Source: Adhaeribacter_A terreus (lineage in GTDB: Bacteria; Bacteroidota; Bacteroidia; Cytophagales; Hymenobacteraceae). From it: a stretch of 64,000 bases of DNA. Under the pieces are notes generated by a model. It did no database searches. It was not told the origin of the DNA and saw nothing but the letters and a program-made list of their open reading frames with translations. The number at the start of each line of letters is the position of its first letter. Positions within the stretch are counted from its first letter, which is position 1. Below are positions 33,784 to 41,606 of this stretch, in pieces. The translations under genes and the position numbers were made by a program. The stretch covers positions 372,001 through 436,000 of the forward strand of contig NZ_JBHSKT010000002.1 in NCBI RefSeq assembly GCF_042657365.1, given 5' to 3'.

Positions 33784-34070
33784 CTACCCGCGAAAGGCGT
33801 TCCGAAAATTCCTACTGCCAGCTCCGCCCAGATCAGGAAAAGCAAGGCCAAAATTACTACAATAAGAATGAACCGGTTTTCCGGTTTCCTGATCTTTCTG
33901 ATCACCAGTTCAACCATCAGTCCGGTGCCGGTAAGCAGAACTCCCATCACCACGAAATCGAGGATATTCCAATTTACTTCATTAGTAAACTGCATGGCTA
34001 CCAGTGGAATAGCCAAAATAAATGCTACCGTAAGCAAAATACCGAATAATCTTTTGTTTTGCGCAATCAT
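33780..34070 (-). CDS. Small membrane protein, paralogue of next gene
   Basis: Ninety-six residues, three hydrophobic helices. The central pattern LDFVVMGVLLTGTGLMVELV followed by RKI matches LDFIFAGVVLTVAVLTSELV and RKV in the adjacent gene at 34181-34426, so the two arose by tandem duplication. Both begin MI.xNxRLxGxLL. Function unknown; the family recurs in Bacteroidota near winged-helix regulators. Confidence 0.7.
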   Translation of the reverse strand: MIAQNKRLFGILLTVAFILAIPLVAMQFTNEVNWNILDFVVMGVLLTGTGLMVELVIRKIRKPENRFILIVVILALLFLIWAELAVGIFGTPFAGS

Positions 34071-34180
34071 AATTTTTTCGTTTTAAAATTGGTTTTTCAA
34101 TTCATTTATAATTTGAGCGATAATTAACCGTTCTGAAAATCAAAATCCAGCTTCCAATTTATCTGGCTGAATGGTTTAAT

Positions 34181-34426
34181 TTAAGCAACTGCCCAAGCCC
34201 AGATTAACAGCAAAAACAATCCGATACAACCCAGTAAGGCAAATTGGTAAGTTTTATTGGTAACTTTTCTTAGCACCAGTTCACTCGTTAAAACAGCGAC
34301 GGTCAGCACTACGCCGGCAAAAATGAAATCGAGGCTGGTCCAGGGAAATTTTGCAATTACCGGGATCAGTAAAATGAGGGCCACCAAAAGCAGGTTGCCG
34401 ATAAGTCTGAAGTTATGCGTGATCAT
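34181..34426 (-). CDS. Small membrane protein, tandem paralogue
   Basis: Eighty-one residues with three hydrophobic helices. Tandem relative of the gene at 33780-34070, sharing the motif DFxxxGVxLTxxxLxxELVxRK. Third member of the minus-strand cluster downstream of the winged-helix regulator. Function unknown. Confidence 0.7.
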   Translation of the reverse strand: MITHNFRLIGNLLLVALILLIPVIAKFPWTSLDFIFAGVVLTVAVLTSELVLRKVTNKTYQFALLGCIGLFLLLIWAWAVA

Positions 34427-34486
34427 AATTTTTTCGGTTAGGGGTTTATTTATGAGGTTAAAAATGAATGCTGTATAACTAAAAAT

Positions 34487-34837
34487 TTAATCCCACCAGG
34501 TGCCGGCCAAACCAAACACAGAACCCAGCCAGAAGATGACAAAGAAGCCAACTATACTCAGGATATATGCTACCGCCGTTTTCCAGCCACCTCGGTACCG
34601 CAAAAAATCTAGGACGTAAAAAAGCGCCCCACCAATCGCCCCGGCAATAGGTACCACCACCAGCGGTCGAATCATCCAGAAACGCTGCCATTCCGGTTTT
34701 GGCATCTGCGTAAACCAACCTGCCGGAATCAAAAAGATCAGGATCAGCGTAAGCGCAAACCCGGCCCCAATCAACATCAGTTTCCCCAACGAAACCGGAT
34801 GGATAGGCATGGGTGTTAAGTTATTGTTAGTTGTCAT
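34487..34837 (-). CDS. Membrane protein, unknown function
   Basis: A 116-residue protein with a polar Pro-rich N-terminus and three membrane helices (about 19-42, 58-78 and 85-110). The middle contains PLVVVPIAGAIGGALFYVLD followed by RGGWK. It sits between the winged-helix regulator and the paralogous pair, in the same direction, so a common transcript is likely. I do not recognise a function. Confidence 0.65.
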   Translation of the reverse strand: MTTNNNLTPMPIHPVSLGKLMLIGAGFALTLILIFLIPAGWFTQMPKPEWQRFWMIRPLVVVPIAGAIGGALFYVLDFLRYRGGWKTAVAYILSIVGFFVIFWLGSVFGLAGTWWD

Positions 34838-34919
34838 GATGATTACTTTTTGATAGTTATATATCTATTCCAATTTTTTGAAAGAACTTTGAAATACAAA
34901 GTTTAAGTTAAAAAAAATA

Positions 34920-35228
34920 TCAGTTGTCTTTTCGGTTACTCAAAATAAGTTGTTCCAACGCATCTAGGTGGCTTTTAAAGGCTTCGCGGCCCAGATCGGT
35001 AGCGTGGTAAGTGGTGTTCGGTTTCCGGCCTACAAATTGTTTTTCCACGCGCAGGTATTGTGCTTCTTCCAGCGCGCGCAAATGACTGGCCAGATTTCCG
35101 TCCGTTAGTTGCAGCGTATCTTTCAGGGTATTGAAATCTACCCGTTCATCCACCATCAGCACCGACATAATTCCCAACCGGGCCCGGCTTTCAAAGGCTT
35201 TGTTAATATTTTCAAGGTAGCTTTTCAC
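34920..35228 (-). CDS. Winged-helix transcriptional regulator
   Basis: A 102-residue DNA-binding protein of the MarR/ArsR-like single-domain group: ESRARLGIMSVLM, recognition helix LTDGNLASHLRALEEAQYL, wing VEKQFVGRKPNTTYHATD. Intact paralogue of the frameshifted gene at 29811-30105. It begins three bases after the membrane-protein gene at 35232-35858, an association common in Bacteroidota, where the regulator probably controls the membrane genes around it. Effector unknown. Confidence 0.85.
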   Translation of the reverse strand: MKSYLENINKAFESRARLGIMSVLMVDERVDFNTLKDTLQLTDGNLASHLRALEEAQYLRVEKQFVGRKPNTTYHATDLGREAFKSHLDALEQLILSNRKDN

Positions 35229-35231
35229 GGT

Positions 35232-35858
35232 TTACTTGCGTTCGTATTTGAAATACACCAGGATGCCGTACACAATGTGCAGTACGCCAAAACCTAAGGT
35301 CCAGGCTAATAAACCATGATCCACAAAAAAGCTGGCCAGTAAACCTAGTAAAATTTCAAAGCAACCCAAATACCGGATATCGCTGAGGGTATATTTGCTG
35401 GCATTCAATAAAGCGCAACCATAAAAAATAAGCATTACCGGTGCTACCAGAAATTGCAATTCATGATAGAACAGAGCGCCGCAAAAAATGCCACCCGCAG
35501 CCAGCGGAATAAACAAATTAACCAGCATGCGTTCCGTTTTGCTATCCCAAACCCGGTGGCTGTTTTTCTTCGCGTTCCGGGCCGTAAAATATGTAGCCGA
35601 ACAAAAAGCCAATACAAAAACGACCGCCGCCACCGAAAGCATAAAGAAAATAGCTTCCCGCGATAAGTTGCGGCCAGCATTCAAGCCGTAATTAATATCA
35701 TGGGAAACCAGGTACCATTTAACCACCGCCGCACCAAGCAGCGCCGAAACCCCGGCTGCCACCCCCGAAAGTCCGCTGAGCGAAATAAACCGGGAAGAAC
35801 GATCCATAATGTTGCGAATCTCGTGCAGGGTTGCTAACTGGTCTTGCTGCTGGTTCAT
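35232..35858 (-). CDS. Six-helix membrane protein paired with regulator
   Basis: About 208 residues starting MNQQQDQLATLHEIRNIMDR, followed by about six hydrophobic helices. The start at 35858 is favoured over 35882 because a perfect promoter (-7 at 35880-35887) puts the expected transcription start near 35873, downstream of the longer start codon. The N-terminal segment SRFISLSGLSGVAAGVSALL is characteristic of this Bacteroidota family. First gene of the cluster 35858-33490. Function unknown. Confidence 0.75.
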   Translation of the reverse strand: MNQQQDQLATLHEIRNIMDRSSRFISLSGLSGVAAGVSALLGAAVVKWYLVSHDINYGLNAGRNLSREAIFFMLSVAAVVFVLAFCSATYFTARNAKKNSHRVWDSKTERMLVNLFIPLAAGGIFCGALFYHELQFLVAPVMLIFYGCALLNASKYTLSDIRYLGCFEILLGLLASFFVDHGLLAWTLGFGVLHIVYGILVYFKYERK

Positions 35859-35879
35859 GTTAAAAAGTGCTTTGAGTTT

Positions 35880-35909
35880 CAAAGTTAATAATACGGTTTA
35901 TAATGACAA
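35880..35909 (-). promoter_or_regulatory. Promoter of the membrane-protein/regulator cluster
   Basis: On the minus strand TTG (35909-35907), exactly 19 bases, TAACTTTG (35887-35880): a perfect TTG-N19-TAnnTTTG match. It decides the start codon of the first gene. Confidence 0.8.
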
Positions 35910-35956
35910 GTGTTTTAGCTCAAAATATTTTTGATCTGATTCTGCCGTAGCAATCT

Positions 35957-35990
35957 GAAAACGCTATGGTTTTGGAGTAGAAAAGTTAGG
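35957..35990 (+). repeat. 34-bp dispersed repeat copy
   Basis: GAAAACGCTATGGTTTTGGA then GTAGAAAAGTTAGG. Confidence 0.65.
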
Positions 35991-36000
35991 TTTATGGCCA

Positions 36001-36035
36001 GACTTTTTTGTGTTAAAAGCATACCGTTTTTGACG
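36001..36035 (-). repeat. 34-bp dispersed repeat copy
   Basis: On the minus strand: CAAAAACGGTATGCTTTTAA then CACAAAAAAGTC. Confidence 0.65.
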
Positions 36036-36181
36036 CCATTTAAATCTTCAACAAAAGCAGGGGAGGACTTTTCTTCGCAGGTGTAATCTGTCAGCTGAAG
36101 CAGACGGCAATGAAATTGGTCTGAACTGTGATTTATTGATTCTTGTGAATCTTGTGATTTCCTAAACTAGGATTTCACGTA

Positions 36182-36373
36182 TTTCGCCAGCGCAGCGTTT
36201 CCTGAAACCACGTTAGCTCGGAAGCTAAACTAAAAAGAAGCTGACTACGAAGGGAAATGATACCAGTTTCTGTGTGCGCGGCCTCCGCACTTTCCGGTTT
36301 CGTTAGAAAAGCCGCTTGCGGCTAGGAAAGGGTGAGACGCGAACGCAGAAACGCTGCCCGCCCGGCTTGAGGG
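36182..36373 (+). ncRNA. Putative structured RNA repeat, copy B
   Basis: Homologue of 8325-8519. Invariant blocks include CTACGAAGGGAAA, GATACCAGTTTCTGTG, GCGGCCTCC and GCGAACGCAGAAACG, and the 3' end GCCCGCCCGGCTTGAGGG. Helices GTTAGCT/AGCTGAC (36212-36218 with 36239-36245), CTTTCC/GGAAAG (36290-36295 with 36325-36330) and TTTC-GTTA-GAAA (36298-36309) differ from copy A at both partners. GTTTCTG/CAGAAAC (36266-36272 with 36346-36352) is unchanged. Family not recognised. Confidence 0.55.
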
Positions 36374-36380
36374 AAAAAGT

Positions 36381-36416
36381 TTAATTAATAATTAAAAATT
36401 ATGAATTAAGAATTAA
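36381..36416. repeat. AATTAA-type short tandem repeat
   Basis: Imperfect repeats of TTAATTAATAATTAAAAATT type, like 15472-15501. Confidence 0.7.
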
Positions 36417-36426
36417 AGTTGGCTAT

Positions 36427-36622
36427 GAAAACGGTACCCTTTTTAGTTGAAAAACTACTTACCGCCGATGAGGTCCTTCACTATCGTTCAGGATGACACC
36501 GAAAAAACGGTATATTTTACAGCCTAAAAACTCAATAGCAAAGAAACTGCCATCCCGAAGAGATCTCTCCTCACGTCGAGATGACGCAGATAAAAACGGT
36601 ATAACTTTTAGCTCAAAAACTG
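36427..36622 (+). repeat. Three 34-bp dispersed repeat copies with other modules between
   Basis: Copies start at 36427 (AAAACGGTACCCTTTTTAG), 36501 (AAAAAACGGTATATTTTAC) and 36591 (AAAAACGGTATAACTTTTAG), each ending in AAAAACT. A GAGGTCCTTC/CAGGATGACA unit separates the first two. Confidence 0.65.
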
Positions 36623-36663
36623 CTTAACGCATACAAGCATTTTGGAATAACAAAAAGGTGAAT

Positions 36664-39012
36664 TCAATTCAAATACTTCACCTGCACAAAACAATCCGAA
36701 CTTCTTCCCTTATCATCCGCACAGGAAATCTTGATCTGCCCCGGTTCCGGAACGAAGAACACCTTTTCGTGCACACTGGCTTCTTTGTAAAATTGATCGT
36801 TCACGTACCAGTATACCTTTTTCACTTCCTTATCGGCCTGCGCGCTCAGCAAGAGTTGCTGCTCTTCGTCCCGCTCCACCAGATATTCCGAACCATCGGC
36901 CGGCGATGAAATGAACGGCGCATTTTCCGCAAAAACGCGGGAACAGGTCGGATTATGCGCCGGAAGTTTTTGGTAAGGAATGCGTTCCCGTTCGTAAAAA
37001 GCCACCAGTTCACGTGGTTCGTTCGGGTAGAATTTTTTGATATATCCGTTCGAAGGCAGACAATCGCGGCAGTACGAAAATTGCTCATCCGCGGAAACAA
37101 ACATTCTCCTTAAATGGCTGCATTTCGGGGTTTGCGTGATGCCAGGAAGGAAGTAATCCATCTGCTCATTCTGGCAGAATTCCTCCGGCGGCAAACCGCT
37201 TTCGGTGCATACAGAACGGAACGCTAAAGTTGAAGGAGGCGTGTACCAATCGTTGGCAGAATTGTAATCCAGGGCGTTGAACAGATCGAAAAGCAGTGGC
37301 GTACCGATGTCGGTGCCGGTAAGGGCTGGCGCACCAACGCCGTTAAAATTCCCTACCCAAACTGCGATAGTATAGTGCTTATTGTAGCCTATGCTCCAGG
37401 CGTCGCGGCGGCCGTAGGAAGTACCGGTTTTCCAGGCGATCTTCGGCAAATGCATGCTGCTGGCATACGTGTTAGGCAGATCCGGTCGGGTAAGTTGCGC
37501 CAGAATTTCGGTAGTTAAATAAGCCGCCGACGGTGAAAATAACGCTATGCTTTTGGCCGCAGAATCTGCTTTGGTCCATTGCAGCGGCACGTATTTTCCT
37601 TCATTGGCAAAGGTGCTGAAGAGGTTGCCTAGTTCTTCCAGCTTCACTCCGCAACCACCCAAAACCGCCGATAAACCCAGTTTCCGTTCGTCTTTTTTTA
37701 CCTGCTCAAAACCAGCCTGCTTCAGTTGCTGCACAAAAATATTCACGCCCAGCTGCTCCAGGATCTTCACCGCCGGCACGTTCAGCGAATAAGCCAGCGC
37801 TTTTTCTACCGTAATGTTGCCGTTGAATTTCTTGTCGAAGTTTTCGGGCTGGTAGCCGCCAAAATCGGTTGGCACATCGGTCAAGGTCATCTTTGGCGTA
37901 ATCAAACCTCTGTCGAAAGCCAGCGCATATAAAAACGGTTTCAGCGTACTGCCCGGCGACCGCACCGCCCTTATGCCATCAACCTGCCCGTAATTTTCTG
38001 CATTTTCAAAGTCTGCCGAACCAACGTAAGAAACCACTTTGCGTGTCCGGTTATCGATCACCAAAACCGCCGCATTTGTAATACCCAAACTATGCAGTCG
38101 CTGCACATAATTGTTGGTGAGCACTTCGGTTTTGGTTTGCTTTTGCCGGTCTAAATGGGTGCGGATTATGGGCTGCCGCGGAAATTGCCGGAGCAAACGG
38201 TAGGAAAAATGCGGCGCAAACTTCGGCGCAGCGTGGCGTCTAGCAACCAACGGTTCCTGCAGCGCATCTTCAATTTCCTTTGCCGGAAACAAGCCTTCCT
38301 GCCGGAAATATTCCAACCAGCGGTTCCGTTCTTTTAAAATGGCGTCGTTGTTCTTGCCTAAAACCAGCGAAGTCGGGCGGTTGGGGATGATGGCCAAGGT
38401 AACGGTTTGGGCTAGACTGAGATAGTTGGGCGGTTGCTGAAAATAAAGCAGCGCTGCCGATTTAACGCCTTCGATGTTGCTGCCGTATGGCGCCAGATTC
38501 AGGTAAAACTGCAAAATTTCGGCCTTGCTGAAATACCATTCCAGCTGAAGCGCCCGGAAAATCTCCACCAGTTTGTTGCCATAAGTCCGTTCCTTGGGTT
38601 CCAGCAAACGCGCTACCTGCATCGTAATGGTACTGGCTCCGGAGGTCTTTTTGCCCCGCACCACGTTGTTGAACAAAGCCCGCAAAATAGCCGCTGGATT
38701 TACGCCCGGGTGCCGGTAAAAATATTTGTCTTCCTTGTAAACAATGGCTTTTTGCAATGTTGGCGTAATTTCATCCAGTTCCGTTTTCATCCGCCATTTC
38801 TGGTTATGGTTCAAGAAGGCGTGTAGTACCGTGCCATCCGCAGCGGTAACCAAAGGCGAATAATTCAGGTTGACTTTTAAGGGAAAGAAGAAGTTAAGTG
38901 AAAACGCTAGGGAAATGAAGCAAAAAACCGGCGCTAAAAACCAACGGGCAACCGCGCGGAGGTAGTGGTTGCGAAGGAAGGTTTTGAAATTAGTTTTTGG
39001 AGGAAGAAGCAT
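36664..39012 (-). CDS. pbpC: Penicillin-binding protein 1C
   Basis: A bifunctional peptidoglycan glycosyltransferase and transpeptidase anchored in the inner membrane (helix about 27-46). The glycosyltransferase domain (about 70-240) has EDKYFYRHPGVNPAAILRA and GASTITMQVARLL. The transpeptidase domain has SPGSTLKPF with the acylated Ser, SLN, and KTGTS. The C-terminal PBP1C domain follows (about 690-782). Full length (782 aa). Its ATG and first seven codons coincide with a 34-bp dispersed repeat. In many bacteria pbpC pairs with an alpha-2-macroglobulin gene, here found 3.5 kb away. Confidence 0.95.
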   Translation of the reverse strand: MLLPPKTNFKTFLRNHYLRAVARWFLAPVFCFISLAFSLNFFFPLKVNLNYSPLVTAADGTVLHAFLNHNQKWRMKTELDEITPTLQKAIVYKEDKYFYRHPGVNPAAILRALFNNVVRGKKTSGASTITMQVARLLEPKERTYGNKLVEIFRALQLEWYFSKAEILQFYLNLAPYGSNIEGVKSAALLYFQQPPNYLSLAQTVTLAIIPNRPTSLVLGKNNDAILKERNRWLEYFRQEGLFPAKEIEDALQEPLVARRHAAPKFAPHFSYRLLRQFPRQPIIRTHLDRQKQTKTEVLTNNYVQRLHSLGITNAAVLVIDNRTRKVVSYVGSADFENAENYGQVDGIRAVRSPGSTLKPFLYALAFDRGLITPKMTLTDVPTDFGGYQPENFDKKFNGNITVEKALAYSLNVPAVKILEQLGVNIFVQQLKQAGFEQVKKDERKLGLSAVLGGCGVKLEELGNLFSTFANEGKYVPLQWTKADSAAKSIALFSPSAAYLTTEILAQLTRPDLPNTYASSMHLPKIAWKTGTSYGRRDAWSIGYNKHYTIAVWVGNFNGVGAPALTGTDIGTPLLFDLFNALDYNSANDWYTPPSTLAFRSVCTESGLPPEEFCQNEQMDYFLPGITQTPKCSHLRRMFVSADEQFSYCRDCLPSNGYIKKFYPNEPRELVAFYERERIPYQKLPAHNPTCSRVFAENAPFISSPADGSEYLVERDEEQQLLLSAQADKEVKKVYWYVNDQFYKEASVHEKVFFVPEPGQIKISCADDKGRSSDCFVQVKYLN

Positions 39013-39024
39013 AGCATTTTTTAG
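38990..39024 (-). repeat. 34-bp dispersed repeat copy forming the pbpC start
   Basis: On the minus strand: AAAAAATGCTATGCTTCTTC then CTCCAAAAACTAA. The pbpC ATG is the ATG inside CTATGC. Confidence 0.6.
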
Positions 39025-39204
39025 GGCAAATTATAAGTCGTACTTTTTACAATGTTGAAGTATAACCGCCTTTTATAAAAGTACGAAAGATTTAAATATT
39101 ATTTGTAACACATTCTAAAGTAGCGACTTATATGTGAATTACTATTTTAATTAGTTTTTAAAGCTAAAATATTTAGCAATTATATATACTTTTCGCATAT
39201 TTGT

Positions 39205-39218
39205 AGCGTAAGAACGCT
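39205..39218. promoter_or_regulatory. Small inverted repeat upstream of umuD
   Basis: AGCGT-AAGA-ACGCT, 17 bases before the start codon and just after CATATTTG (39196-39203, 7 of 8 match to the -7 consensus). A possible LexA-type or other SOS operator, unproven. Confidence 0.35.
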
Positions 39219-39235
39219 CTGAACCTACTACAACT

Positions 39236-39703
39236 ATGGAAAACGATATCATAAATTTAGCAAAACTGGTAAGCGCCGGCTTTGAAGTTATAGAAACGAA
39301 TGGCATTGAAGAAATTGATATTCCTTTTTATTCCACGCCAATTTCGGCGGGTTTTCCTTCGCCGGCTGAAGATTATTTAGAAGATAAAATCAACCTGCAG
39401 CAGCTTTTAATTGCGCATCCTTCCGCTACCTATTTTCTGCGCGTACGCGGCGATTCGATGCGCGACGCCAATCTGCACGAAGGCGATATTCTGGTAGTTG
39501 ACCGGTCGTTGAAACCAAGAATTAACCAGATCATCATCGGTTTGCTGGACAATGAATTTACCGTAAAGCGACTCATCAAAAAGCAAAATCAGTATTACCT
39601 GCAGCCCGAAAACCCAGCTTACCCACTTATCCCTTTACCCGAAGAAAATTCCCGTTTTCAAACCTGGGGCGTGGTAACGTGGTGTATTCATAAAGTACGG
39701 TAA
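39236..39703 (+). CDS. umuD: UmuD-type S24 peptidase, DNA polymerase V accessory subunit
   Basis: A LexA-like serine peptidase that is self-cleaved in the SOS response and then joins UmuC. The cleavage site is Ala38-Gly39 in SAGFPSPAEDY, the catalytic Ser is Ser74 in RGDSM, and the general base Lys is Lys111 in FTVKRL. The length (155 aa) is slightly above E. coli UmuD (139 aa) because of a longer N-terminal arm. The umuC start is two bases past its stop codon, so the pair is an operon. Confidence 0.94.
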   Translation: MENDIINLAKLVSAGFEVIETNGIEEIDIPFYSTPISAGFPSPAEDYLEDKINLQQLLIAHPSATYFLRVRGDSMRDANLHEGDILVVDRSLKPRINQIIIGLLDNEFTVKRLIKKQNQYYLQPENPAYPLIPLPEENSRFQTWGVVTWCIHKVR

Positions 39704-39705
39704 GT

Positions 39706-40977
39706 ATGACGACTTTATTTGCCCTGGTAGATTGCAATAATTTTTATGCCAGCTGCGAACGCGTTTTTCAGCCAAAGCTAAATGGACAACCCATTGTAGT
39801 GCTGAGCAACAACGATGGCTGCGTAATTGCCAGCTCCAATGAAGCCAAGGAATTATTAGGTGGCAGCAATATGGGCAAGGCTGCTTTTGAAATAGAAGCC
39901 TTGCTGAAGCAGCATAACGTAAAGGTTTTTAGCAGCAATTACACGCTTTACGGCGACATCAGTAACCGGGTAATGAGCATCCTTTCCACGTTTTCGCCAA
40001 ACATAGAAGTATATTCCATCGATGAAGCTTTTCTGGATCTGGGTAATTTTTATGAGGTAAATCTTCAGAAGTACAGCCGCCAAATTAAAGATACAGTGTT
40101 GCAATATACCAGTATCCCGATTTCAGTAGGTGTAGCATCGACAAAAACGTTAGCAAAATTAGCGAACAAGTTATCCAAAAAATCTAAAAAGGCTGATGGC
40201 GTATTGGTTTTAACGGACCCGAAACACATTGAAGCGGCGCTTAAAAGCACGGCAATTAGCAGCATCTGGGGCATTGGGCGACAATACGCAAAAAAGCTGT
40301 CGGTTCATGGTATGGAAACGGCTTGGGATCTGTGCCAGGCGCCGGATTCGTTTATCAAAAAACATTTAACGGTGGTTGGTTTCCGGACGGTAAAAGAATT
40401 GCGTGGCGAACCCTGCCTGGATCTGGAAATAACTTCCGATCCGAAAAAACACATCTGCACATCCCGTTCCTTCAGCTATAAGGTAACCACTTTGACTGAT
40501 CTTCAGGAGGCAACCGCCAACTACGTAGCCCGCTGTGCTGCCAAGCTTCGGAAACAGAAATCCTGCGCTGCCTGCGTTACAGTTTTTGTAATGAAGAAGC
40601 GTTATCCGCAACCCGAGTATATGTATTTCAGTCAGACTGTTGCGCTGCCGGTAGCCACTAATAGTACGCCGGAACTTTTAAAATACGTGCGCAAAGCCGT
40701 TGAACAATTATACGTGCCGGGCTATAAATATAGAAAAAGCGGCGTGATCGTTTCCGGGTTGTGTCCCGATAACCAGGTGCAGGCAAGTTTACTAGACACC
40801 GTTGACCGGGAAAAACATGCCAAAGCCATGCAGGCCCTGGATAAAGTAAACAAGCGTTTCGGGAAAGATATGGTGCTGAGCGCCGCGCAGGGAACCGTTC
40901 GCCCCTGGAAAATGAAAAGTGAAATGCTATCGAAATGCTATACTACTGACCTGAAAAATCTGCTGGAGGTGTGGTGA
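39706..40977 (+). CDS. umuC: UmuC, Y-family DNA polymerase V catalytic subunit
   Basis: An error-prone translesion polymerase. The N-terminal palm has Asp9 in FALVDCNNFYASCERVF and the DE pair Asp106-Glu107 in YSIDEAFLDL. The helix-hairpin-helix region SSIWGIGRQYAKKL and the C-terminal DUF4113-like tail (DKVNKRFGKDMVLSAAQG) are complete. Full length (423 aa). Operon with umuD; damage-inducible expression is expected from the family. A 34-bp dispersed repeat begins at the base after the stop codon. Confidence 0.95.
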   Translation: MTTLFALVDCNNFYASCERVFQPKLNGQPIVVLSNNDGCVIASSNEAKELLGGSNMGKAAFEIEALLKQHNVKVFSSNYTLYGDISNRVMSILSTFSPNIEVYSIDEAFLDLGNFYEVNLQKYSRQIKDTVLQYTSIPISVGVASTKTLAKLANKLSKKSKKADGVLVLTDPKHIEAALKSTAISSIWGIGRQYAKKLSVHGMETAWDLCQAPDSFIKKHLTVVGFRTVKELRGEPCLDLEITSDPKKHICTSRSFSYKVTTLTDLQEATANYVARCAAKLRKQKSCAACVTVFVMKKRYPQPEYMYFSQTVALPVATNSTPELLKYVRKAVEQLYVPGYKYRKSGVIVSGLCPDNQVQASLLDTVDREKHAKAMQALDKVNKRFGKDMVLSAAQGTVRPWKMKSEMLSKCYTTDLKNLLEVW

Positions 40978-41006
40978 GTTTTTTAGCTAAAAAGCATAGC
41001 GTTTTG
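40978..41006 (-). repeat. 34-bp dispersed repeat copy at umuC stop
   Basis: On the minus strand: GCAAAACGCTATGCTTTTTA then GCTAAAAAACTC. It touches the umuC stop codon. Confidence 0.65.
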
Positions 41007-41022
41007 CAAAACATTGCGTCAA

Positions 41023-41053
41023 GTCCCCCTTTGGAGGGGGCAAGGGGGAGGAC
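41023..41053. repeat. Single arm of the GTCCCCCTTTGG element
   Basis: GTCCCCCTTTGGAGGGGGCA then AGGGGGAGGAC, next to the 3' end of the DUF559 gene. A complete element lies on the gene's other side. Confidence 0.65.
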
Positions 41054-41056
41054 ACA

Positions 41057-41443
41057 TCATTGCGACAAATTTTCCTGCCATTCAAAAATCCAAGCCTCCA
41101 GAGTCCGCCTAACATTCTCAATATCCTGCATCACTTCCCGGTCCGGAAAGCGCAACGTTGTAAAACCCAAAGCTTGCAGTTCCTCATCCCGTTTCGCATC
41201 TTCCTCCGTTTTGAAATTGTGCGAATATCCATCTACTTCAACAATTAGCATTAATTCCTTGCAAAGAAAATCGGCAATGTATTTCCCAACCGACCGCTGC
41301 CTTCTGAAACCGTAACCCAGCATCCTTTTACCCGATAATAATTCGCACCATAACCGAATTTCCGCCTTGGTAGAATCGTTGCGCAGATTTCGGGCCAGTG
41401 GCTTCAGGTTTTTGTTGTAGAAATTATTTTCCGGCTCAGTCAT
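41057..41443 (-). CDS. DUF559 endonuclease-like protein
   Basis: A 128-residue protein of the DUF559 family, related to Vsr/restriction-like nucleases. Marks: ARNLRNDSTKAEIRLWCELL, GYGFRRQRSVGKYIADFLC, then LMLIVEVDGYSH with the presumed catalytic Asp/Glu, and LGFTTLRFPDREVM. The family has a PD-(D/E)xK-type core, but no activity is established for most members. The gene is bracketed by GTCCCCCTTTGG repeats on both sides, which suggests mobilisation or insertion as a cassette. Confidence 0.85.
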   Translation of the reverse strand: MTEPENNFYNKNLKPLARNLRNDSTKAEIRLWCELLSGKRMLGYGFRRQRSVGKYIADFLCKELMLIVEVDGYSHNFKTEEDAKRDEELQALGFTTLRFPDREVMQDIENVRRTLEAWIFEWQENLSQ

Positions 41444-41473
41444 AAAATTACAGCAGAAAGTTTATTCAAGGTG

Positions 41474-41571
41474 GTCCCCCTTTGGAGGGGGTTAGGGGGA
41501 GGATTTTTACATCTTCCGATAATTTGATCCAATATGCGTGGTCCTCCCCCTAACCCTCTCCAAAGGGGGAC
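41474..41571. mobile_element. 98-bp MITE-like element
   Basis: Terminal inverted repeats of about 31 bp, GTCCCCCTTTGGAGGGGGTT...GGAGGA, with one or two mismatches, around a 38-bp AT-rich centre. Same family as 33270-33467 and 41023-41053. Confidence 0.7.
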
Positions 41572-41606
41572 TTAATTCCTACCTTTGTTCAAGCTATTTA
41601 GTTAAT

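Larger units (their letters stand above)
35910..36663. other. Repeat-rich spacer
   Basis: It holds 34-bp dispersed repeats (35957-35990, 36001-36035, 36427-36458, 36501-36535, 36591-36622), a CTGTCAGCTGAAGCAGACGG repeat (36089-36108), structured RNA copy B (36182-36373), an AT tandem repeat (36381-36416), a GAGGTCCTTC/CAGGATGACA repeat (36468-36499), and a GAGATCTCTCC/GTCGAGATGACG repeat (36550-36589). No gene. Confidence 0.75.

Noticed and set aside
39196..39218. Definite SOS box for umuDC
   Set aside because: Only a 5-bp inverted repeat is present and I know no firm LexA consensus for this group; kept as a low-confidence site only.
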